A stretch of DNA of 9,464 nucleotides from Candidatus Bathyarchaeota archaeon (GCA_003661945.1 QMXC01000031.1:1-9464); one strand, 5' to 3'. Shown: positions 1 through 7,133, numbered from the stretch's first letter. Numbers and translations: made by a program. Notes: generated by a model from the letters alone, not told the origin.

Positions 1-13
1 AATTCCGATAGTG

Positions 14-21
14 TTTTAATA
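14..21 (+). promoter_or_regulatory. Possible TATA box for the beta-helix gene
   Basis: The AT-rich element TTTTAATA lies about 62 bases upstream of the ATG at 81. An archaeal transcript starting about 26 bases downstream of it would have a leader of roughly 37 bases. There is no strong Shine-Dalgarno sequence before the ATG. This is a sequence-only guess from one weak box. Confidence 0.28.
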
Positions 22-80
22 CTTAGTGTCTTGTTCCGTAACCGTTAAGAACTGTTTTGCAGTTACATTCTTGATCGTGA

Positions 81-1457
81 ATGTGGAGAAAAATTGTTAT
101 ACCAATAGCGTTGGCAGCGTTTTTGGCATACTGTGTAATGCCTACAGCTAAGATTAAACCAGCAAGTTCTGAAACGATTTACATTCGAGCCGATGGGAGA
201 ATCGACCCTTCAGACGCGCCGATTACTACTTCAGATAACATCACGTATACGTTAGTGAGCGATGTTTACGACTCAATAGTAGTGGAGAGAAGCAACATAA
301 CAATCGATGGTGCAGGTTACACTGTGAAAGGGAGCCGCAGTGGAAACGGCTTTTTCCTTTACAATGTATGTAACGTTACGATTAGAAACACTAATATCGA
401 AAACTTCTACATCGGCGTATATCTCAATTCCACGTCACATGTCGTCATCACCGAAAACAACATAACAAACAATTGGGATTCGGGTGTACGGGTTTACTCC
501 TCCTCGAACAACACAATTTCGAAGAACCAGTTAACGAACAACTTTTACGCTGTGTACGTAAAATACTATTCGGCATTCAACACTATTTATTCTAATTTGA
601 TAGCAAATAATCACGACGGCATTCTCATAGAAGCATCGTTTAGAAACGTTATTTCCGAAAATAAAGTGATGAACAACACGCGACGCGGCATTATCATCCT
701 TCACTCTTACTACAACGTTCTCTCTAGAAACGAAATTTTTAACGACACGGACTACGGGGTGCGGCTATACCAAGCGTCAAACAATATCATATGGGGGAAT
801 AACGTAACGCAGAACCTTAACGGAGTTTGGCTTGCATGGGCATCTAATAACACGATGTATCATAACAACTTCGTAGACAATGTTGAAAACGTGCATATAG
901 AGGTTTCAGGGTATAATAACACTTGGGATGCTGGTTCATTCGCTGGTGGGAATTATTGGAGCGACTACAAGGGAATGGACCAAAACCGAGATGGAATAGG
1001 TGATATTCCTTACGAGATTGATGGAAACAACATTGATTATAACCCGCTTATAGCACGCATCTACATCTTCGAAGCAGATATACATAACGGGACAACACGC
1101 TATATCAATGTAGTTAGTAACTCCACAATTTCAAATTTTTACATAGACGAAGCAAAAAGAAGAGTAAGTTTTAACGTTACGGGATGGGAAGGTTTTGGAT
1201 TTTGTAGAGTTTCAATTCCGAACTTTTTGGTTGAAGAGCTATGGCAGAACAATTACCTTGTGCTTTTAAATGGGGAACCATTGCCTTATAGAAATTGGAC
1301 AGACGGTGAAAACACATACCTGTACTTCACGTATGAACATTCGACACATGAAGTAATGATAATACCGGAAACCTCTTTCGCCGCGTTTTGGTCCGCGGCT
1401 GTGTTAAGCATGCTAATTGTCGTTATATGTAGCAAAAGAAAGCGTTTCGATGCGTAG
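81..1457 (+). CDS. Secreted, membrane-anchored parallel beta-helix (NosD-like) surface protein
   Basis: This 458-residue protein is predicted to be exported and held on the outer face of the membrane. Residues 1-20 form a signal peptide (Lys/Arg, then a hydrophobic run). From about residue 93 to 270, units with the pattern N-x-I-x-x-N-x-I-x-x-N repeat about every 23 residues, as in the right-handed beta-helix of NosD/PbH1 proteins. A GGNYWSDY block and an Asp/Asn-rich DQNRDGIGD loop (residues 289-308) close the helix and may bind calcium. Residues 341-430 look like a beta-sandwich module recurrent in archaeal surface proteins. Residues 432-450 are a transmembrane helix followed by KRKR, which suggests a cytoplasmic tail. 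About 15 N-x-S/T sequons point to N-glycosylation. The ligand is unknown: beta-helix proteins of this type can bind or cleave carbohydrate, or be structural. True NosD (copper insertion in nitrous oxide reductase) is unlikely, because no nos genes are nearby. The gene is followed by an IleRS with its own promoter. Confidence 0.85.
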   Translation: MWRKIVIPIALAAFLAYCVMPTAKIKPASSETIYIRADGRIDPSDAPITTSDNITYTLVSDVYDSIVVERSNITIDGAGYTVKGSRSGNGFFLYNVCNVTIRNTNIENFYIGVYLNSTSHVVITENNITNNWDSGVRVYSSSNNTISKNQLTNNFYAVYVKYYSAFNTIYSNLIANNHDGILIEASFRNVISENKVMNNTRRGIIILHSYYNVLSRNEIFNDTDYGVRLYQASNNIIWGNNVTQNLNGVWLAWASNNTMYHNNFVDNVENVHIEVSGYNNTWDAGSFAGGNYWSDYKGMDQNRDGIGDIPYEIDGNNIDYNPLIARIYIFEADIHNGTTRYINVVSNSTISNFYIDEAKRRVSFNVTGWEGFGFCRVSIPNFLVEELWQNNYLVLLNGEPLPYRNWTDGENTYLYFTYEHSTHEVMIIPETSFAAFWSAAVLSMLIVVICSKRKRFDA

Positions 1458-1476
1458 CTGAAAGCTAGAGAAAAAA

Positions 1477-1487
1477 GGTTATATGTT
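1477..1487 (+). promoter_or_regulatory. TATA box for the IleRS gene
   Basis: GGTTATATGTT follows a run of A residues, which resembles a BRE plus TATA arrangement. Its centre is about 49 bases upstream of the GTG at 1531, so transcription would start near 1508 and leave a leader of about 20 bases. That leader would carry GGGTG (1513-1517), a partial Shine-Dalgarno match. The T-rich tract just downstream of the TATA box (1485-1510) may also end the upstream beta-helix transcript. Confidence 0.45.
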
Positions 1488-1530
1488 TGGTTTCTTATTT
1501 TGGGTTATTTGCGGGTGTATGGGATGAAAG

Positions 1531-4500
1531 GTGACCGTCAAATTCAAAGCTAATTCTGATAAGTGGCTGACCACCGATTATCGCCCGCGCCAAGTCGAAG
1601 AAGAAATCCGCGGTTTCTGGGAACAAAACAGGGTTTTACAGCGGCTCATGGAGAAGAGGGAAAAAGAGAACATAGGCGTGCTGGGCTATGTTGAAGGACC
1701 CCCAACGCTCAACGGGGTTCCGCACATAGCGCATGCTCGTGGACGGGTAATGAAGGACCTGCGTTACCGTTGGAAAACCATGCAAGGCTATTTTGTTCCT
1801 TTTTGGGCGGGCTGGGACTGTCAAGGCTTACCAGTTGAACTTGAAGTAGAACGAGCTTTAGGCGTGAAAAATAAACGGGAGCTTCTGGAACGGGTTGGAG
1901 AGGAACGGTTCATAGAGGAATGCAAGAAAACCATAATGCGATATTACCGCGAATGGGTGGAAGCCGACCGCAAGCTTGGAATATTCATCAACCATGAGAA
2001 GGCTTACTGGACATATCTCGACGAGTACATAGAAAGGGAATGGCGCTATCTGAAACGCGCTTGGGAGCAAGGACTTCTAGGCGAAGGCTACTACGTGGTT
2101 GCCTACTGTCCGGGATGCCAAACGTCGTTGAGCAGCGCCGAAGTAGGCTATGAAGGCGCATACCAAGAGGTGGAAGACCCATCGCTTTATTTCAAATTCA
2201 AAGCGGCACATAGCGGAAACGAGTATTTCCTCATATGGACGACCATGCCCTTCACCATAATCACAGACACCATGATAGCGGTGCACCCGGAAGCCGAGTA
2301 CGCCAAGGTCATGGTTAAAGGCGAAAAATGGATAATGGTGAAACAACGCGTAGAGCCAGTAATGCAGGAATTAGGCATAACAAACTACGAAGTCGTAGAA
2401 ACTGTTCTTGGAAAAACGCTTGAAGGCGTGAAATACGAGTTTCCCTTTAAAGACTTGATTCCGAAGCAAGCGGAACTCGACGAGCTTCCGCTGGTGCACA
2501 CGGTTGTATGCGAAGACTTCGTTGACGTGGAAACAGCCACTGGTGTGGTTCACTTGTCGCCGGGAAACGGTGAAGAGGACTTTTGGGCGGCTCAAAAACG
2601 TAAGGTTCCGGTCTATGTTCCCTTCGACGACGAATGCCGATTCACAAGCGAAGCCGGGGCTTTTGAAGGAATATTCGCCCGGGACGCAGATGAAAAAGTA
2701 ATTGAGGAACTGCGGAAGAGGGGGCTGCTGGTTTCAGTTAAACCCATAAGGCACGAGTATCCGACTTGCTGGCGTTCCCACCACAAGCTGATATGGCTCG
2801 CCCGACGCGAATACTTCCTATGGACGGATAAGATAAACGACAAGGTTGTGGCGGCGGCTGAAAAGGTAAACACGTTTTACCAAGCACCTAAAAGCAGGTT
2901 TCTCGCCTTCCTAAAAGAAGGAAAGCCTTGGTGTATATCCCGCGAGAGAATTTGGGGTGCACCTTTACCAGTCTGGGTTTGCCAGAAATGCGGAGCCAAA
3001 ACCGTGGTGGACAGCAAAAAAGAGCTTCTGGAACGTATGGCTTCCCCAGTGGATTTGAAGGAACTGCACAAGCCTTGGATAGACCGTGTGATGCTCAAAT
3101 GCGAAAAGTGCGGCGGACTGATGAAGCGGGAACCCTTTGTTCTTGACACTTGGCACAACAGCGGAGCCTCACCTTACGCACGTTTCACAGACGAAGAATT
3201 CGAGAAATACGTACCAGTGGATTTCCTCGTGGAAGGAATAGACCAGACTCGCGGTTGGGCTAACTCGCTGCTGCTGGAACACGTGATACTAACAGGCAAA
3301 GCAGAAGCACCCTACAAGGCCTTTCTATTCTACGGCCTCGTGCTGGACGAAAAAGGACAGAAAATGAGTAAAAGCCTTGGAAACGCCGTTCTAGTAAACC
3401 CGCTGCTCGAAAAGGAGTCAGCTGACCTTTGCAGGTTCTACATACTGTGGAAGTGTTCGCCCGTAGACTCCATGAACTTCGACGTGAAAGAGCTGAACAG
3501 AAGGCCATACCAGGTGCTTTCAACGCTGTATCACCTTAACAGGTTCTTCATGCAAAACGCCCAATACGACAACTTCAACCCAGAAAAACACAGCCTAGAA
3601 TGGGTGGAAAAACAAGGCGAGCTGAAGCTCCCAGACCGGTGGCTTCTATCAAAACTTCAAAAGGCCATAGAGGAATACACGGCGAGGCTGGAGAAATGCG
3701 AGTTCAACTTTGCAATGGCGGTTCTAGAAAACTTCGTGGTGGAAACGGTTAGCCGTGTTTATGTTCCAATGATACGTAAAGACTTGTGGAGCGACGACCC
3801 AGAAACTTTGAACAGAAGACTAACCGTATATTCCGTGCTGTGGCACACGCTTAAAACGTTAACGCTGATGTTCAATCCAGCTACGCCGTTCCTAAGCGAG
3901 TTCCTATACCAACACGTCTACCGCAAATTAGACCCGAAGCTGCCGGAATCCGTAAACTTTGAAAAATGGCCGAAGCCAGACCCGAAGCTCCGAGACGAAA
4001 AACTCGAAGAAGAGTTTGACATGCTACTCAAATGCGTTTCGCTTGTTTATTCAGCCCGCCAGTCAGCGAGGCTAAAGAGGAGATGGCCCTTAAGCAAAGC
4101 CATAGTCGTCGCCCAGCCGAATGTTCATGAAGCCTTGAAAAAAGCCGAGGACTTTTTCCTCGAGTTAGCTAACGTGAAAAAAGTGGAATACAGAGAAAAC
4201 GTTGGAGAGGAGTTTTCCTCTGACAGATGGAGCGTCGCTTCTGAAGACAATGTCACGGTGTATTTGGACACTTACCGCAGCGAAAACCTCGTAGGAGAAG
4301 GCCTCATGCGGGACCTGGCGCGTAGGGTTCAGTCGCTACGTAAAGAGCTAGGCTTTATGCCCACTGACATACTTAACGCCGTGCACATAGCGGAGCTCGA
4401 CCCGAAACAAGCAAGGCTTATAAAAGGCTTCCTAGACACTATGGCAGAACTTGTGAGAACACGGAAAGTGCACCTACACGAGAAAAGGGAAGAACTAAAC

Positions 4501-4557
4501 GTTGAATGGCACGAATATGCTGTAGACGGAAAAAAGGTCTACATAGCCATAACTTAA
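1531..4557 (+). CDS. ileS: Isoleucyl-tRNA synthetase
   Basis: This class I enzyme charges tRNA-Ile with isoleucine using ATP, in the cytoplasm. At 1008 residues it is close to full archaeal length. The HIGH-type signature is PHIAH (His65-Ile-Ala-His68), with Ala in place of Gly. It is followed by GWDCQGLPVE (residues 94-103), where Gln98 stands in place of the usual His. The CP1 editing domain carries a TGVVHLSPGNGEEDF-type motif with Asp350 at the expected hydrolytic position, so proofreading of valine should be intact. Zinc-binding cysteine pairs are at 193/196, 484/487 and 524/527. DTWHNSG (539-545) and GIDQTRGW precede an intact KMSKS at 611-615. The anticodon-binding helical domain and the C-terminal domain follow. 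The GTG start is the first usable one: the in-frame ATG at 1519 meets a TGA at 1525. Overall pattern and the CP1 sequence favour IleRS over ValRS or LeuRS. It appears to be monocistronic. Confidence 0.95.
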   Translation: MTVKFKANSDKWLTTDYRPRQVEEEIRGFWEQNRVLQRLMEKREKENIGVLGYVEGPPTLNGVPHIAHARGRVMKDLRYRWKTMQGYFVPFWAGWDCQGLPVELEVERALGVKNKRELLERVGEERFIEECKKTIMRYYREWVEADRKLGIFINHEKAYWTYLDEYIEREWRYLKRAWEQGLLGEGYYVVAYCPGCQTSLSSAEVGYEGAYQEVEDPSLYFKFKAAHSGNEYFLIWTTMPFTIITDTMIAVHPEAEYAKVMVKGEKWIMVKQRVEPVMQELGITNYEVVETVLGKTLEGVKYEFPFKDLIPKQAELDELPLVHTVVCEDFVDVETATGVVHLSPGNGEEDFWAAQKRKVPVYVPFDDECRFTSEAGAFEGIFARDADEKVIEELRKRGLLVSVKPIRHEYPTCWRSHHKLIWLARREYFLWTDKINDKVVAAAEKVNTFYQAPKSRFLAFLKEGKPWCISRERIWGAPLPVWVCQKCGAKTVVDSKKELLERMASPVDLKELHKPWIDRVMLKCEKCGGLMKREPFVLDTWHNSGASPYARFTDEEFEKYVPVDFLVEGIDQTRGWANSLLLEHVILTGKAEAPYKAFLFYGLVLDEKGQKMSKSLGNAVLVNPLLEKESADLCRFYILWKCSPVDSMNFDVKELNRRPYQVLSTLYHLNRFFMQNAQYDNFNPEKHSLEWVEKQGELKLPDRWLLSKLQKAIEEYTARLEKCEFNFAMAVLENFVVETVSRVYVPMIRKDLWSDDPETLNRRLTVYSVLWHTLKTLTLMFNPATPFLSEFLYQHVYRKLDPKLPESVNFEKWPKPDPKLRDEKLEEEFDMLLKCVSLVYSARQSARLKRRWPLSKAIVVAQPNVHEALKKAEDFFLELANVKKVEYRENVGEEFSSDRWSVASEDNVTVYLDTYRSENLVGEGLMRDLARRVQSLRKELGFMPTDILNAVHIAELDPKQARLIKGFLDTMAELVRTRKVHLHEKREELNVEWHEYAVDGKKVYIAIT

Positions 4558-4597
4558 GAGCAGAACACGCCGCACAAGCCGCATTTAGCCGAAATAT

Positions 4598-4618
4598 GTT
4601 TTCTCAATCTTTATTTCT
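4598..4618 (+). terminator. Possible T-rich terminator of the IleRS transcript
   Basis: Three short T clusters lie in about 21 bases, some 40 bases past the IleRS stop codon and before the promoter of the next gene. Archaeal termination commonly uses such U-rich stretches without a strong hairpin. No stable stem is evident here. Confidence 0.35.
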
Positions 4619-4631
4619 AGATAAAAAAACT

Positions 4632-4647
4632 TACGTACGTATTTATT
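4632..4647 (+). promoter_or_regulatory. Promoter with a 10-bp palindrome abutting a TATA-like box
   Basis: TACGTACGTA (4632-4641) is a perfect palindrome directly next to the AT-rich TTTATT (4642-4647). The TATA centre is about 27 bases upstream of the GTG at 4672, the usual distance to an archaeal transcription start, so the transcript is probably leaderless or nearly so. A palindrome touching the BRE/TATA region could be an operator for a dimeric repressor, but a 10-bp palindrome can also arise by chance. Confidence 0.4.
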
Positions 4648-4671
4648 CTCCAGACATATTCGGGTTGCGAA

Positions 4672-5043
4672 GTGTCCATTCGAGACTATCTCCACGAGAA
4701 AGCCGAAGAATCACGGCACAACGAAGCGCTCGCATACCTAATGTTTCTAGCCGGAGCAATATTCTTCGTAGGCGGAGTCATAGAAACCTTACTGATTTCA
4801 GACACCCCAGAATGGCTCTTCTTCATACCTTACCACGTAGAACCATACGCAGGAGCAGCCCTAGGGCTTTTCCTAATAATCAGCGGCTTAATGCTAATAG
4901 TTTCCGGAATAACAGCTGGAATCCTCTACGCCCACGACCGAGCATGGTACATGCAGGAACTCCGCAAGGCTCACTCGCTCGAAGAGGACTCGGTGTTTCT
5001 GAAAAAGAAAAGGAGAAGGAAAGCCACTTCCACAAGAATTTAA
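4672..5043 (+). CDS. Small two-helix membrane protein of unknown function
   Basis: I do not recognise this 123-residue protein. The charged N-terminus (residues 1-18) is followed by a hydrophobic helix at about 19-43, a short aromatic- and proline-rich loop (44-59) and a second hydrophobic, glycine-rich helix at about 60-87. The C-terminus is charged and ends in a very basic KKKRRRK stretch (111-117). The positive-inside rule puts both termini in the cytoplasm and the loop outside. No catalytic motif is visible. The GTG start at 4672 is chosen because no upstream in-frame ATG exists and the TATA-like box lies about 27 bases before it. A start codon further downstream would cut into the N-terminal helix region. 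It is convergent with the next gene, with a 20-bp gap. The acidic and basic flanks might contact a cytoplasmic partner, but this is inference only. Confidence 0.7.
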   Translation: MSIRDYLHEKAEESRHNEALAYLMFLAGAIFFVGGVIETLLISDTPEWLFFIPYHVEPYAGAALGLFLIISGLMLIVSGITAGILYAHDRAWYMQELRKAHSLEEDSVFLKKKRRRKATSTRI

Positions 5044-5063
5044 CGTGTTATCTGTACCCGTGT

Positions 5064-5468
5064 TTATCTACGGGAAAGCTGCCATCTCAGTTCTTCTTTA
5101 ATGGTCTTTAACGCTTCTTCATCTATGCTTTTTTCTCCTTCCTTGATTTCCTCTCGGGCAGCGTTGTACTCTCTCACGCGCTGGTTAGTTTTTTCTATCA
5201 CTTTTCTGAGCCACTCGATTTTTTCACCTATTTTTGTTGGGGTGGTTATGAGTTTTAAGGTTCTGCCCACTATGACTATTTTTCGTTCCCAGAGATGAAG
5301 GGCAGTTTTCATTTCTTGTTCGAAGAATATTTGCCATATATAGTCGGGTTCCACGTCGAGCTGTAGGTCTATAACGTAAGCATCCTTAAAGAAGGGATAC
5401 CTATGCACCGAAAGCTTATCCACGTCTAAAGGTTCTACAAGATGAGCTTCCTTCACGGTTTCCCTCAT
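5064..5468 (-). CDS. Hypothetical soluble protein with a charged helical C-terminus
   Basis: I do not recognise this 134-residue protein. It has no signal peptide and no membrane helix. The N-terminal half (about residues 20-78) alternates hydrophobic and polar residues with several aromatics (YPFF, YIWQIFF) and looks like an alpha/beta or beta-rich fold. The C-terminal half (about 80-131) is rich in Glu, Lys and Arg with heptad-like spacing, and is probably helical and perhaps a coiled coil. ATG at 5466-5468 is preferred over the in-frame TTG at 5472-5474 because the two are only two codons apart and ATG is the stronger start. Transcription is convergent with the two-helix membrane protein gene (20-bp gap) and divergent from the MscS gene. 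A DNA- or RNA-binding role is conceivable from its size and charge, but no known binding motif is visible. Confidence 0.7.
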   Translation of the reverse strand: MRETVKEAHLVEPLDVDKLSVHRYPFFKDAYVIDLQLDVEPDYIWQIFFEQEMKTALHLWERKIVIVGRTLKLITTPTKIGEKIEWLRKVIEKTNQRVREYNAAREEIKEGEKSIDEEALKTIKEELRWQLSRR

Positions 5469-5505
5469 TATCAATACAGCCCCAAAACTAGGTATTGTTT
5501 TCTAG

Positions 5506-5513
5506 ACTTAAAT
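5506..5513 (-). promoter_or_regulatory. Possible TATA box for the 134-residue protein gene
   Basis: On the minus strand GATTTAAGT lies about 42 bases upstream of the ATG at 5468. It predicts a start site near 5484 and a leader of about 15 bases. It sits back to back with the plus-strand TATA-like box at 5542-5550, so the 5475-5604 gap would be a divergent promoter region. Confidence 0.33.
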
Positions 5514-5541
5514 CTTATTCAGTCAGCTTAACAGAGAAAGC

Positions 5542-5550
5542 TTATTAAAA
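5542..5550 (+). promoter_or_regulatory. Possible TATA box for the MscS-like gene
   Basis: TTATTAAAA is preceded by purines (AGAGAAAGC). A start site about 26 bases downstream would fall near 5572. That excludes the TTG at 5557 as a start codon and leaves the Shine-Dalgarno sequence at 5587-5594 inside the leader. Confidence 0.4.
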
Positions 5551-5586
5551 GCCTGGTTGAAGTATCAATTTTCAAGTAGAAAAGAT

Positions 5587-5594
5587 GGAGGAGG
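5587..5594 (+). promoter_or_regulatory. Strong Shine-Dalgarno sequence that decides the MscS start
   Basis: GGAGGAGG is the best ribosome-binding site in the window and is 10 bases from the ATG at 5605. A second, weaker GAGGT (5635-5639) lies 4 bases before another in-frame ATG at 5644. Confidence 0.55.
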
Positions 5595-5604
5595 AACGCA
5601 TCGG

Positions 5605-6168
5605 ATGTTTGCAATCGCTCAGTTAAGAGAAGAAGAGGTCACAATGCTTGTTCAGGTGATCGAGGTTACCATAACGTTAGCCGCCACCTATATAATAGCC
5701 AAAATAGTCACTAGAACCCTTGGGAAAATTTTTGAGAAAACCCCGTTCCCGGAAGAAATAGAGAAAGGAATAATCCGTGTTTCAAAGTATGTAGTCTACA
5801 TTCTCGGGCTTTTCGTTGTAGTTGGGGTTTTAGGCGTAGATTTAACATCGCTAATAGTGGGGTTAGGCGCATTCAGCATAGCCATAAGCTTTGCCACAAG
5901 CACGATAATTCAGAACCTAGTTTCCGGGATCATAGTGCTTGGAGAAAAAGCCATCGAGATGGGGGATACAATTCAAGTCCGCGTGGGCGGAATGAACTAC
6001 GTTGGAAAAGTGGTAAAAATAGGGGTAAGGTCTACGGTAATAGAAACAGAAGAAGGGCAAACGGTGTTTCTACCTAACTCGATATTCATCTCAAACCCCC
6101 TCGTGAGAATAGAAAAAGCGGCTAAACAAGAAGGCGAAACTTCAACGGAAAAAGGTTTGAAAGGCTAG
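5605..6168 (+). CDS. Short MscS-family mechanosensitive ion channel
   Basis: This is a predicted membrane channel that opens under membrane tension to release solutes during hypo-osmotic shock. Counting 187 residues from ATG 5605, it has membrane helices at about 15-35, 57-78 and 81-112. The third, rich in Gly and Ala (GLGAFSIAISFATS, then QNLVSGIIVLGE), matches the pore-lining TM3 of MscS. It is followed by a small beta domain (MGDTIQV, about 119-155) and the family motif LPNS (157-160). The protein then ends about 27 residues later, so the large C-terminal alpha/beta cage domain of E. coli MscS (286 residues) is missing. Start choice: ATG 5605 has GGAGGAGG at good spacing, while ATG 5644 gives 174 residues and fits a start just ahead of the first helix. 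The gene is divergent from the 134-residue protein gene and 44 bp upstream of the EamA transporter. Confidence 0.85.
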   Translation: MFAIAQLREEEVTMLVQVIEVTITLAATYIIAKIVTRTLGKIFEKTPFPEEIEKGIIRVSKYVVYILGLFVVVGVLGVDLTSLIVGLGAFSIAISFATSTIIQNLVSGIIVLGEKAIEMGDTIQVRVGGMNYVGKVVKIGVRSTVIETEEGQTVFLPNSIFISNPLVRIEKAAKQEGETSTEKGLKG

Positions 6169-6175
6169 AAATTCC

Positions 6176-6182
6176 TAAATAG
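6176..6182 (+). promoter_or_regulatory. Possible TATA box for the EamA transporter
   Basis: TAAATAG is centred about 34 bases before the ATG at 6213, predicting a leader of only about 8 bases. The element is weak, and read-through from the MscS gene is equally possible. Confidence 0.28.
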
Positions 6183-6212
6183 TAAAGAGTCTGTCTTCTC
6201 GAGAGAAGAGTT

Positions 6213-7124
6213 ATGAGTCATCACTGGGGCTATGTAAGCGTTTTAACCGCAGCTGTGTTGTTCGGGATAAGCACAACCCTCAATAAGATAGCGCTCGCTG
6301 ACGTTCATCCTATAGTAGTGGCTGGAGCCATCTACTTCGTAGCTGGAATAAGCCTAACCGTTATTAGAGTTTTGCCTCCTTTGCACGGAAAGATCCTTTC
6401 TTTACTCGAAACACCTACGGAAACAGAGCCGCGGATAACCATGAAAGACTATGTCATCCTCGGATTCGTAATACTCTTCGGCTCGATAATCGCGCCCTAC
6501 CTCTTCATATACGGACTTGATGAAACAACCGCGATAAACGCTTCACTCCTCTCGAACAGCGAGTCTCTTTTCACCGCGCTCATAGCCTTTTTATTTCTAG
6601 GGGAAAGAGGAAAAACAAAGGATTACACAGCGATTTTCCTCGTGCTTTTAGGAGCAGTCATTCTAACAACGAACGCGGAATTCCAGAAACTAAGCTTAAC
6701 AAAAGATGTCTTCGGCAACCTTCTAGTTCTAGCCGCATGTTTTTCTTGGAGCATAGACAACAATCTCAGCCGGTTCCTAAGCGTGAAGAAAGATATAGTT
6801 CTCATCACGGCGCTGAAATGCCTACTCGGCGGAACTGCACTTCTGACAACCGCGTGGCTGCTACAAGTCGTAATCTACGTTCCAATGAAGGCAGTTCCCT
6901 ACCTAGTTTTAACCGGCGCCTTAAGCATAGGCGTCTCAGTGTTACTGTTTCTTTTTGCCTTGAGAGAGATAGGCGCCATGAAAACCGGCATACTATTCGC
7001 TACATCCTCTCTTTTCGGAGCGTTAACAGCGTTTCTCGTGCTGAAGGAAAACTTCACGCTGGTGCAGCTAGCCGCCGCAGCGCTTATGCTCACCGGGGTA
7101 TGGCTCATGTACAAGAGGCAATAG
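6213..7124 (+). CDS. EamA/DMT-superfamily transporter
   Basis: This 303-residue integral membrane protein has about ten transmembrane helices in two repeats of five, each an EamA domain (about residues 6-152 and 166-300). Features of the family are the N-terminal FGISTTLNKIAL stretch in helix 1, the SLLSNSESLFTALIAFLFLGE segment of the first repeat (a helix ending in Gly-Glu, residues 130-131), and the equivalent ATSSLFGALTAFLVLKE of the second repeat (ending in Lys-Glu, 278-279). Members export or import small metabolites, amino acids, nucleotide sugars or drugs. The substrate cannot be told from sequence, and no pathway genes flank it. ATG 6213 lies directly ahead of the first helix, with only a weak purine-rich GAGAGAAGAG before it. 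Length and topology are complete. It may share a transcript with the MscS gene, although aIF5B has a separate TATA-like box. Confidence 0.88.
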   Translation: MSHHWGYVSVLTAAVLFGISTTLNKIALADVHPIVVAGAIYFVAGISLTVIRVLPPLHGKILSLLETPTETEPRITMKDYVILGFVILFGSIIAPYLFIYGLDETTAINASLLSNSESLFTALIAFLFLGERGKTKDYTAIFLVLLGAVILTTNAEFQKLSLTKDVFGNLLVLAACFSWSIDNNLSRFLSVKKDIVLITALKCLLGGTALLTTAWLLQVVIYVPMKAVPYLVLTGALSIGVSVLLFLFALREIGAMKTGILFATSSLFGALTAFLVLKENFTLVQLAAAALMLTGVWLMYKRQ

Positions 7125-7133
7125 TATTATAAC
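7125..7133 (+). promoter_or_regulatory. TATA box for the aIF5B gene
   Basis: TATTATAAC begins right after the transporter stop codon. Its centre is about 35 bases before the ATG at 7164, giving a predicted start site near 7155 and a very short leader. This also argues against the TTG codons at 7149 and 7152 as translation starts, because they would lie upstream of the transcript start. Confidence 0.42.

Noticed and set aside
81..1457. Assignment of the beta-helix protein as genuine NosD.
   Set aside because: No nosZ, nosF, nosY or nosL-like genes are in the window. The similarity is only in the beta-helix repeats.
4506..5111. A 201-codon open frame on the plus strand overlapping the end of IleRS and the membrane protein gene.
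   Set aside because: Its product is Arg/Ser-rich with no domain, it overlaps two better-supported genes in another frame, and it has no promoter or ribosome site.
5557..5604. TTG at 5557 as the start of the MscS-like protein.
   Set aside because: It lies upstream of the transcript start predicted from the TATA box, the extra residues are polar and unlike the family, and GGAGGAGG precedes the ATG at 5605.
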